Notes under the pieces: generated by a model | What the model was told of the DNA's origin: nothing | What the model saw: the letters and a program-made list of their open reading frames with translations, nothing else | The model's database searches: none | Origin: an uncultured Acidobacteriota bacterium | Lineage (GTDB): Bacteria > Acidobacteriota > Polarisedimenticolia > Polarisedimenticolales > Polarisedimenticolaceae | DNA length: 35,024 bases | Direction of reading: 5' to 3' | Assembly (NCBI GenBank): GCA_945787955.1 | Contig: CALZKF010000007.1 | Location: 12,057 to 47,080 of the forward strand | Shown here: positions 8,332-16,385 of the stretch, piece after piece | Layout: every line of letters begins with the position of its first letter | How positions within the stretch are numbered: position 1 is the first letter of the stretch | Made by a program: the position numbers and the translations under genes

Positions 8332-9519
8332 ATGATGGTCTCCCACCACCAGCCCCGAGTGATCCTGCACCTGGATATGGATGCATTCTTCGCTGCGGTT
8401 GAAGTGCGGGACAACCCGGATCTGGCCGGTAAGCCGGTGATCATAGGCCATCCCGGCCCCAGGGGCGTCGTGGCGACCTGTTCCTATGAGGCCCGGAAGT
8501 TCGGGGTTCGATCGGCCATGCCTTCGACTACGGCGCTGAGGCTGTGTCCCGACGGGATCTGGGTCCGGGGACGGATGGATCGGTATTCCGAGATATCGAA
8601 AGCGATCCGGGAACGGATGAGGGCGTGCACACCGCTGGTGGAACCGCTTTCCATCGACGAGGCCTTCCTGGACCTGACCGGGATCGCCGCGGACCTGGCA
8701 GGTGGCGGAGATATCGGGCGAAATCTGAAAGCGATGATTGTTCAGGATCATGGTCTCACTTCATCGGTGGGGGTCGCCCCCAACAAGTTCCTGGCGAAAA
8801 TCGCCTCGGATCTTGAGAAGCCGGACGGGTTGGTGCTGTTCCCCCTTGAAGCGGTCAAGATCCGGCTGTGGCCGATGCCGGTGGAACGGCTATGGGGGGT
8901 GGGGCCAAAAACCGGTGAACGGCTCAAGGCAGGGGGTGTGCACCGGATAGAAGATCTGGCCGGCCGGCCTGAATCAGCCATCGCTTCCCTGGTTGGCGAG
9001 CGTGCCGGCCGACACCTGCAGGCTCTGGCCCGGGGAGAAGACGACCGGCCGGTAGTCCCCTCCCGGGAGGCGAAGTCGACCTCTTCGGAGAGGACCTACG
9101 AGACCGACCTGACCGATGCGGACGAACTCGACCGCGCGCTCCTGGCCCGCTCCGAGCACGTGGCCCGGGAACTGCGCAAGGACAGGTTGGCGGCCAGGAC
9201 AGTGCATATCAAGATCCGGACCGGCGATTTCAGGACCTGGACCCGGGCGGTGACCTTGGTGGAGCCGACTTATCTGGCGGAAGTGATCGTGAAGGCGGCA
9301 CGGGAAATGTACCGGGCGCGAATCGACCTCCACGGCAAGGGCATCCGGCTCCTGGGAGTCGGCGCCAGCCACCTGTTCCCGGCCGACTCCGGGCAGCCGT
9401 CCCTGTTCCCCGACCCTGTGGAGGAGCGGGCTCGGAAAGTGGCCAGGGCCACCGACGCGATCCGCGACCGCATGGGCGAAAAGGCAGTCACCCGAGCCAG
9501 GCTCTTAAAGAAAAAATAA
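8332..9519 (+). CDS. dinB: DNA polymerase IV (Y-family)
   Basis: ILHLDMDAFFAAVEVRDNPDLAGKPVIIG, CSYEARKFGVRSAMPS and EPLSIDEAFLDLTG are Y-family polymerase motifs. ATG at 8332 or 8335. Confidence 0.95.
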   Translation: MMVSHHQPRVILHLDMDAFFAAVEVRDNPDLAGKPVIIGHPGPRGVVATCSYEARKFGVRSAMPSTTALRLCPDGIWVRGRMDRYSEISKAIRERMRACTPLVEPLSIDEAFLDLTGIAADLAGGGDIGRNLKAMIVQDHGLTSSVGVAPNKFLAKIASDLEKPDGLVLFPLEAVKIRLWPMPVERLWGVGPKTGERLKAGGVHRIEDLAGRPESAIASLVGERAGRHLQALARGEDDRPVVPSREAKSTSSERTYETDLTDADELDRALLARSEHVARELRKDRLAARTVHIKIRTGDFRTWTRAVTLVEPTYLAEVIVKAAREMYRARIDLHGKGIRLLGVGASHLFPADSGQPSLFPDPVEERARKVARATDAIRDRMGEKAVTRARLLKKK

Positions 9520-9520
9520 T

Positions 9521-9578
9521 TGGGGACATTCCGCTTTTCCACTCCGGAGCTGAGCCATGGAAAAGCGGAATGTCCCCA
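9521..9578. repeat. Long palindromic element (21-bp perfect arms, 16-nt loop) with GGGGACATTCC ends
   Basis: TGGGGACATTCCGCTTTTCCA (9521-9541) is the exact reverse complement of TGGAAAAGCGGAATGTCCCCA (9558-9578). The loop contains the palindrome CTCCGGAG. Confidence 0.95.
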
Positions 9579-9582
9579 TTTC

Positions 9583-10800
9583 TCAGAACTTGACCGGTTC
9601 TTCCCGACCGGTGCTCCCGGTTCGATCCATGACCTGTTTCGCCGCCTCGATGCCGGCCACCAAGGTGGCCGGATCTCCCGGAGGTACGATCTGGGGCGTA
9701 TCCGGCAGGGAAGAGACATGCAGGGTCTGGGTCGGGAAAGCGAACTCCACCCCCAGTTTTTTGGCCAGGTGCAGGATATCGATGTACAACCGCTGCCGCT
9801 CCCGGAGTTCGGTCCCCCAGTCCGGGACCTCGTGAAAGCAGTACAGACGGATCCCCAGGGAGAAGGCGTCGAAGCGGTCGAAGTACACCATGTAGAAATC
9901 TTTCCGGGTGTAGGGATGATTCCGGATCAGTTCCCGGATCCCTTCGCAGAACGCTTCAATGGTTGCAGGCGGCGTGTCGTACTGTACACCCAGTGCAGTG
10001 CTGATGCGGCGGTACTGCCGCTCACCGTAGTTGTCCACGGCGGTATTCACAAGGTTGGAGTTGGGTATGGTGATCAGGGAGTTATAGAACGTCCGGATCC
10101 GGGTCGACCTGAGCCCCAACTCCTCCACCGTTCCCTCCAGGTCCCCGATCACCACCCAGTCACCGATCTTGAACGGCCGGTCGGCCAGCACCGTAAACGA
10201 TCCGAACAGGTTCTCCACCGTGTCCTTGGCCGCTAGTGCGAATGCCAGACCACCGATGCCGAGACCGGCCAGCAGGCTGGTAACGTCTACGTCCAGGTTC
10301 TGGGCGATGAATACCAGGCCGAAGGCGGTGACGATAATCTTCAACGCGCGACGGATCATCGGAACCAGCAGGTCGTCCAGAGTCGATTCGGTTCGGGCGG
10401 CCATGGTCGCCAGCCAGGCCCCCAGCAGGTCGGCGACACGGTAAGAGGCCCATACTCCGGCCACCGCAATGATCAGCTTCACCGCCACGGTCAGGATGCT
10501 GACTGCTCCAACCGGCAGATCCAGGAGGTGCAGCATCCCGGACCAGGCAATCGCCATCGCCAGGATTCCCAGCGGCTGCTCCAGATGGATCTCCTTTTCC
10601 AACTCCAGTGCGGCGGTGTTATTCGCCAACAGTCGGCGAAGCCAGAAGGCGGCGGCATAACGGACAATGCGGTCGATGATGACACCGGCGAGGACGATTG
10701 CCACCAGTCCCAGCCACTGCCAACCCTCCAGCACAAAGAACGGGCTCCGCAGGAACTCCGGCACCCGCTCCCGGATCCAGTCTGCAAACGTGTTCGACAT
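9583..10800 (-). CDS. Mechanosensitive ion channel family protein (MscS-like)
   Basis: LLAGLGIGGLAFALAAKDTVENLFGSFTVLADRPFKIGDWVVIGDLEGTVEELGLRSTRIRTFYNSLITIPNS is the canonical MscS domain. Confidence 0.95.
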   Translation of the reverse strand: MSNTFADWIRERVPEFLRSPFFVLEGWQWLGLVAIVLAGVIIDRIVRYAAAFWLRRLLANNTAALELEKEIHLEQPLGILAMAIAWSGMLHLLDLPVGAVSILTVAVKLIIAVAGVWASYRVADLLGAWLATMAARTESTLDDLLVPMIRRALKIIVTAFGLVFIAQNLDVDVTSLLAGLGIGGLAFALAAKDTVENLFGSFTVLADRPFKIGDWVVIGDLEGTVEELGLRSTRIRTFYNSLITIPNSNLVNTAVDNYGERQYRRISTALGVQYDTPPATIEAFCEGIRELIRNHPYTRKDFYMVYFDRFDAFSLGIRLYCFHEVPDWGTELRERQRLYIDILHLAKKLGVEFAFPTQTLHVSSLPDTPQIVPPGDPATLVAGIEAAKQVMDRTGSTGREEPVKF

Positions 10801-10885
10801 TGGAACTCTCCATTTTGGGAAGATAATCGGCACCAAGGATACAACGCCGGATGGTAAAGTTCAGGTCCCACGATGAGGAACCCTC

Positions 10886-13822
10886 ATGAAACGTCTTTTA
10901 TTGATTCTTGTGATCTCCTGCACCGTCTTTGCGGCAACAGCCGCAGACGGCACCCCGGACGAGTGGCGGACCTGGACCGAGTCCCACGACTTCCGCTCCA
11001 CCGGTTCTTACAGTGAGACATTGGAGTATCTGAAGAAGATCGAGGCCGCGCTGCCGGAGATGAATCTGACTACCTTCGGAATTTCCGGCCAGGGCCGTGA
11101 CATGCCGCTGGTGATCGTCTCAAAAGACCGGGCGTTTACGCCAAGAACCGCCGCCGCAACCGGCAAGCCGATCATCCTGATCCAGAACGGCATCCACGCC
11201 GGTGAAATCGACGGCAAGGACGCATCCCTGATGATCCTCCGGGACATGGCGCTGGGCCGTGGCAAGGAACTGCTGGACAACGCCATCCTGCTGATCATCC
11301 CGATCTACAACGTGGACGGCCACGAACGGGTCTCGCCGTACTGGCGGCCGGCCCAGAACGGCCCGGTGGACGGCATGGGGTTCCGTACCAACGCTGCAGG
11401 ATTGGACCTGAACCGGGATCACCTGAAACTGGACAGCCCGGAAGCCCGGGCGGTCATCGACCTGTTCAACCGCTGGCGCCCCCACCTCCATGTGGACAAC
11501 CACGTTACCAACGGCGCCCACCACGACTGGGTGCTGACCTACGCCTTCGTGAAGGCGCCCCAGGCGGCGCCGCCCATGGCGTCCTGGGTGGAGCCGGCCA
11601 TGAACCGGATCGTGGAAGCGACCCGCAAACGCGGCCACAGCCTGGGCCCCTACGTCGATCTGCTGGACTACTCGGACCCGACGAAGGGGTTCAGCTCCTA
11701 CGTCGGCCGGGCCTGGTACGCCACCGGCTACTACCCGCTGCGCAACGTCCCTTCCATTCTGGTGGAGAACCACGCGCCCAAGCCGTACAAGGACCGGGTC
11801 CTGACCAACCGGGCATTCCTTGAAGAGATCATCCGGGAGGTCAACCGGGATCCGAAATCGCTGATGGATGCCGTCGTAGCCTCGAAGGACTACATCACCT
11901 CCGGATCATCTGAAAACATCACACTGTCCTGGTCCCGTGACGAGGAACACCCTTCTTCCATCCAGTACCCCGGCAGGGACTGGAACATCGAAACCAGCGT
12001 CGCCACCGGCGACCCGGTGCTGCTGTACGACGACTCCAAACCGAAACCGATGGATGTTCCCTGGGTGAACCGGGCCAGAGCCGACAAGACGGCGCCGCGG
12101 CCACTGGGGTATCTCATCCAGCCCGGCTGGCCGGAGATCGAAGAGCGTCTTCGGCGCCATGATCTGGAATTCGTCAAACTCACCCGACCTGCAACTCTCG
12201 AAGTCGACACCCTGCGGGTATCCAACTCCCTGTATCGTCCCGGGTCCTACCAGGGCCGCAACATGGTTGGCTACGATCTTGAGGTGCGACGGGAAACCCG
12301 CACCGTACCGGTCGGCACCCTGTTCATTGCAGCAGGCCAACCGGACTTTGCACTGGCCGTGCAGCTTCTGGAACCGGACAGCCCCGACTCCCTGGCTTCC
12401 TGGGGAATGATGGCTTCTGCCCTGGAGTGGAAGGAGTACATCTCCCCGTCGGTGCTGGAACCGAAGGTCCGCAGATTGCTGGAGGAGGATCCCGCGCTCC
12501 GGACCGAGTGGGAAGCGGCCCTGAAAGACGAAACGTTCGCCGCCGACGGCAACGCCAGGTTCTTGTGGTGGTACACCCGCACGCCGCACTGGGATGAACA
12601 GGTCGGCATGCTGCCGGTGATGCGTCTGCCGCTTTCCGGAGATCATGAACAACTGCTGGACGCGCTGCCGCCGCTTCTCCCCGGTCCCTGGACTGCATCT
12701 CTTAAAACACCTGGTGGAATGCTCCCCTTCATGCTTGAGTTTATCCACAGCGACACCGGCCTGCAGGCGATCATCAGCAATGGGCTTGAGCGGCGGGATC
12801 CTGTTCCGGTAACGCTCACGGCAGGCGACACCTTCAGAATCACTCTGGAACCGTACGAGGCGTTCCTGAGCTTCAAAGTTCATGGTGGGCACCTGCAGGG
12901 CGAGTACAGGAAGCGACTGGGCGACAACAAATGGCGCAAGCTTCCGCTGGACGCCACCGTGGGGAGCGCTGCAATGCCTTCACTGCTTGACTGTGAGGAG
13001 GATGCGCTATCGGGCCGCTGGCAGGTTCAGTTCGAGAACGATCCCGTGCCTTCGGTCGGCATGTTCAGGCCGGCGCCGGGAGAGTGCCGCATCCAGGGCA
13101 CCTTCCTCAATGCCACCGGCGATTACCGCTATCTTGCTGGAGATGCCTATGGCGGCCACCTCTCTCTCTCCACCTTCGACGGCGCCCACACCTTCCTGTT
13201 CAAGGCAGAGCTGCAGGATGACGGCACCCTGAAAGGCGATTTCTGGTCCGGCGATTCGTACCACGAGACATGGACCGCCAGGAAAGATCCGGACGCCGCG
13301 CTGCCCGACCCGTTCGGGCAGACAACATGGTCCGGCACAGTGCAGCTATCCGAACTGAAGTTCCCCGACCTTGATGGGAATATCCGGTCCCTGGCCGATC
13401 CGGCGTTCCACGGGAAGGCCCGGATCATCGAGGTCATGGGGACATGGTGCCCCAACTGCAACGACGCCACCGCCGACCTGGTGAAGCTGGACAGGAAGTA
13501 CCGGGATCGGGGGCTGTCCATCGTTGCCCTGGCGTTCGAAGTCAGCGGCGAGTTCGCTACCGACTCCGCCCAGGTAAAACGATATGTGGAGCACCATGGG
13601 ATCGAGTTCCCGGTATTGCTCGCCGGAGAAGCGGACAAGGACACAGCCACCGAAGCGGTCCAAGGTCTGGACCAGGTGCGCTCGTTCCCCACGACGATCT
13701 TCCTGGATCGGGACGGCAACGTCCGTGCGGTGCACTCAGGCTACAGCGGACCGGCCACCGGCGATGCGTACCAGGATCAACTGAAAAAATACGAAACGCT
13801 CATCGAGTCGCTGTTGCAGTAG
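10886..13822 (+). CDS. M14 family zinc carboxypeptidase fused to TlpA-like thioredoxin domain
   Basis: Signal peptide. M14 zinc site HAGE with downstream His region (VDNHVTNGAHH) and DLNRD. C-terminal TlpA/redoxin domain with WCPNC and FPTTIFLDRDGN. One uninterrupted ORF. Confidence 0.9.
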   Translation: MKRLLLILVISCTVFAATAADGTPDEWRTWTESHDFRSTGSYSETLEYLKKIEAALPEMNLTTFGISGQGRDMPLVIVSKDRAFTPRTAAATGKPIILIQNGIHAGEIDGKDASLMILRDMALGRGKELLDNAILLIIPIYNVDGHERVSPYWRPAQNGPVDGMGFRTNAAGLDLNRDHLKLDSPEARAVIDLFNRWRPHLHVDNHVTNGAHHDWVLTYAFVKAPQAAPPMASWVEPAMNRIVEATRKRGHSLGPYVDLLDYSDPTKGFSSYVGRAWYATGYYPLRNVPSILVENHAPKPYKDRVLTNRAFLEEIIREVNRDPKSLMDAVVASKDYITSGSSENITLSWSRDEEHPSSIQYPGRDWNIETSVATGDPVLLYDDSKPKPMDVPWVNRARADKTAPRPLGYLIQPGWPEIEERLRRHDLEFVKLTRPATLEVDTLRVSNSLYRPGSYQGRNMVGYDLEVRRETRTVPVGTLFIAAGQPDFALAVQLLEPDSPDSLASWGMMASALEWKEYISPSVLEPKVRRLLEEDPALRTEWEAALKDETFAADGNARFLWWYTRTPHWDEQVGMLPVMRLPLSGDHEQLLDALPPLLPGPWTASLKTPGGMLPFMLEFIHSDTGLQAIISNGLERRDPVPVTLTAGDTFRITLEPYEAFLSFKVHGGHLQGEYRKRLGDNKWRKLPLDATVGSAAMPSLLDCEEDALSGRWQVQFENDPVPSVGMFRPAPGECRIQGTFLNATGDYRYLAGDAYGGHLSLSTFDGAHTFLFKAELQDDGTLKGDFWSGDSYHETWTARKDPDAALPDPFGQTTWSGTVQLSELKFPDLDGNIRSLADPAFHGKARIIEVMGTWCPNCNDATADLVKLDRKYRDRGLSIVALAFEVSGEFATDSAQVKRYVEHHGIEFPVLLAGEADKDTATEAVQGLDQVRSFPTTIFLDRDGNVRAVHSGYSGPATGDAYQDQLKKYETLIESLLQ

Positions 13823-14765
13823 ACCGGTGCAACGCCGGCATGGATGAGCGGTGCATTCGAGGCATGAGGTCCTCGGCGCTATCCTCTGGAATTGCCGCCG
13901 ACAGGCTCAGGGTGCGGCCGGCCCGGATCACGTCCAGATCCAGGCTGCCGCCGGCCGCTTCATGGATCGCTTTTAACAGATCGCCTGTATTGGAGATCGT
14001 CGTACCCCCCGCGGAGACGATTAAATCGCCGACCTGGATACCGGCAGCTTCCGCAGGCGATTGCGCAATCACTTTGCCCACCAGGACACCTGCATCCGGA
14101 TCACCACCCAGGTGCTCCCGGAGCTCAGCGGTGGCCCGAACCAGTTCCACGCCCAGTTTCGGGCGTGCGAACGGCAGCACCAGCCGCTCCTCCATCACGC
14201 CGTGCCAGTCCATATCCCCCAGACGCTCTTGCAGCTCCTCGGCATATTGCTCCCAGCGCTCGGCATAGTCTTCTCCGAACCGATCCACCAACGGAGCGAA
14301 ACTGTCCTCGTCGAACTCGAAGTTGAAATTGAAGTTCTCACCGAAGCCATCCTCGAATCGGAGACCGGACTCGGGCCGCTCCGCCAGAGTCGCCGTCAGG
14401 TTCAGCCGGTCGCCGCCCCGCATGACGGTGACTTTGACCTTGTCTCCAGGTTTGGCGTCACCGACCAAGTCAGCCACATCCCCGGTGTCTGCAACATCGT
14501 TGCCCCCGATAGCAACAATCAGGTCCCCTGTTTCGAGGCCGGCCTCTTCCGCAGGTGAGCCGTCCATGACCGACAACACCTTCACGCCTACAGCATCGTC
14601 GTCGCGCCCCATCATTATTCCTAGATACGCACCATCGCCGTCTCCGCGGATGACGATGACATTCCGATCAATCTTCCGGTTTTCATCGGCCAGGAGTGCG
14701 TTGGTTCCCAGGGCCAGACCGACCAGCACCAGGACGAGTACCGGAATCCAGATCTTTCTATTCAT
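13800..14765 (-). CDS. PDZ domain protein (two PDZ domains, no protease domain seen)
   Basis: GSPAEEAGLETGDLIVAIGGNDV and QSPAEAAGIQVGDLIVSAGGTTI are PDZ carboxylate-binding and core segments. N-terminal signal anchor. Confidence 0.85.
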   Translation of the reverse strand: MNRKIWIPVLVLVLVGLALGTNALLADENRKIDRNVIVIRGDGDGAYLGIMMGRDDDAVGVKVLSVMDGSPAEEAGLETGDLIVAIGGNDVADTGDVADLVGDAKPGDKVKVTVMRGGDRLNLTATLAERPESGLRFEDGFGENFNFNFEFDEDSFAPLVDRFGEDYAERWEQYAEELQERLGDMDWHGVMEERLVLPFARPKLGVELVRATAELREHLGGDPDAGVLVGKVIAQSPAEAAGIQVGDLIVSAGGTTISNTGDLLKAIHEAAGGSLDLDVIRAGRTLSLSAAIPEDSAEDLMPRMHRSSMPALHRSTATATR

Positions 14766-14849
14766 TGCAAGTTCCCTCTCCAGTGGAAGTTGGGTCTGTT
14801 CTCACCCTGGTATACGCTTGGTGCCCCGAAAAGACGCAGGAGCGGCACC

Positions 14850-15356
14850 ATGAGTCAAAACTCACCGGAACTTGTCTCCATCCGGCCTGCCGAGGTCGGA
14901 GAAGCAGGGCTGATCCTGGATATGATCCGGGAACTGGCCGACTACGAAAAGCTGCTCCACGAGGTTACCGCCACCGAGCAGGATATCCGCGCCACCCTGT
15001 TCGGGGAAGATCGCAGGGCCGAAGCGCTCCTGGTCTGCGTAGCCGATGAACCGGCCGGTTTCGCCATCTTTTTCCACAACTATTCCACATTCCTGGGAAA
15101 GAACGGCCTGTACCTGGAGGACGTCTATGTCAGACCGGAATTCCGCCACCAGGGGGTAGGCAAGGCGATCCTGAAACACCTGGCCGGCATCGCAAAGGAC
15201 AGGGATTGCGGCCGGTTCGAATGGGCGGTGCTGGACTGGAACCAGCCGGCGATCCGGTTCTACAAGTCGATGTCCGCTAGACCGCAGAAAGACTGGACCG
15301 TCTACCGGCTGGACCGGAACGGGATCGAGAAGCTGGCGGACGGCGTCAACCCGTAA
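14850..15356 (+). CDS. GNAT family N-acetyltransferase
   Basis: LYLEDVYVRPEFRHQGVGKAILKHLAGIAK is the GNAT acetyl-CoA binding motif. Start at MSQNSPEL rather than ORF-track 14790. Confidence 0.9.
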   Translation: MSQNSPELVSIRPAEVGEAGLILDMIRELADYEKLLHEVTATEQDIRATLFGEDRRAEALLVCVADEPAGFAIFFHNYSTFLGKNGLYLEDVYVRPEFRHQGVGKAILKHLAGIAKDRDCGRFEWAVLDWNQPAIRFYKSMSARPQKDWTVYRLDRNGIEKLADGVNP

Positions 15357-16374
15357 CCGCCCCGTACAGCAGCGGCAGCGACCGATCCAGGCGGTAGTCC
15401 AGGCCCAGGTGATCGTCGTCGAACTCCTCGTGGACATGTTCGACGCCGTGTTCCTTCAGCTTCCTGGACAGCACCCGGGTGCCATACTGGATGTGGTACT
15501 GGTCCCGGCTGCCGCAATCCAGGAACAACACGCTCAGATTGTTCAGCGCATTGCGGCACTCTTCACGATCGGCCATCACCAGCGGATCATGGTTCAGCCA
15601 GTTGTTCCAGCGCTCCGGGATCAGCTCGCAGGTCTCCACGTCTACCGGCAGGCGGATCCCCATGGGTGAATCCGGGTCCGGATCGTAGCTGGCCGCCATG
15701 GCCAGGGTCATGAGAGCGTGGAATTCGCCGCCGCCGATCTTGCGCTGTTCCTTCAGCGCCTCGATGAACACAGCAGGGTTCCCGTCGAATGCCGCCAATG
15801 CGCCCAGGCACTTGGGAAAGTCGCCGCGGTAGACCCAGTCGAAGCCGGCGTCGCCGGAATGGCTGGCGATCGCTCCCCAGTGTTCTCCGTGGAGCATGCC
15901 CTGGATCAGGGCGCCGTAACCGCCGGAGGATTTGCCGTAAATGGCCCGGTGCCTGGCGCCTTTTCGGACGCGGTAACGATCCTCAATCCGGGGGATAAGT
16001 TCGTCGGCAATGAACCGTTCCCAGTTTCCCATCACCGGCGTGTCCACGTACTGGTTGCCCCCCAGTGAAGTGAAGCCGTCAGGGAAGGCGTAGATCGCCG
16101 GGCCGATCTCGCCGGATGCGACCAGTCGATCCACGCGCTGGGGAACGCTCTCGCCGAATGACTGCCAGCCGATCCGCTTGAGACCGGATCCGGTGAAACC
16201 GGCAAGTTCCACCAGCACAGGGTAGTCGGCGTCGGAATCGTCGTAACCTTCGGGAAGGTACACGGCGACGGTGCGGACATGCGGATCGCCCAGCAGGTTG
16301 CCCTTGATCGCGTCCGAGTCGACGGTGAACTCAGTCAGCCTTCCCCTAGGACGCTCGAAGTTGTGCTGTGGCAA
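15346..16374 (-). CDS. Alpha/beta hydrolase, enterochelin-esterase-like (putative esterase family)
   Basis: VAVYLPEGYDDSDADYPVLVELAGFTGSG and AIYGKSSGGYGALIQGMLHGEHWGAIASHSGDAGFD (GxSxGG nucleophile elbow). Likely TTG start at 16374 with GGGAGGAG upstream. Confidence 0.8.
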   Translation of the reverse strand: MPQHNFERPRGRLTEFTVDSDAIKGNLLGDPHVRTVAVYLPEGYDDSDADYPVLVELAGFTGSGLKRIGWQSFGESVPQRVDRLVASGEIGPAIYAFPDGFTSLGGNQYVDTPVMGNWERFIADELIPRIEDRYRVRKGARHRAIYGKSSGGYGALIQGMLHGEHWGAIASHSGDAGFDWVYRGDFPKCLGALAAFDGNPAVFIEALKEQRKIGGGEFHALMTLAMAASYDPDPDSPMGIRLPVDVETCELIPERWNNWLNHDPLVMADREECRNALNNLSVLFLDCGSRDQYHIQYGTRVLSRKLKEHGVEHVHEEFDDDHLGLDYRLDRSLPLLYGAVTG

Positions 16375-16385
16375 TGACTCCTCCC

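Noticed and set aside
13435-13452. Apparent third copy of GGGGACAT near 13439
   Set aside because: It lies inside the TlpA domain codons for VMGTWCPNC, has no inverted partner and differs after GGGGACAT; coincidence.
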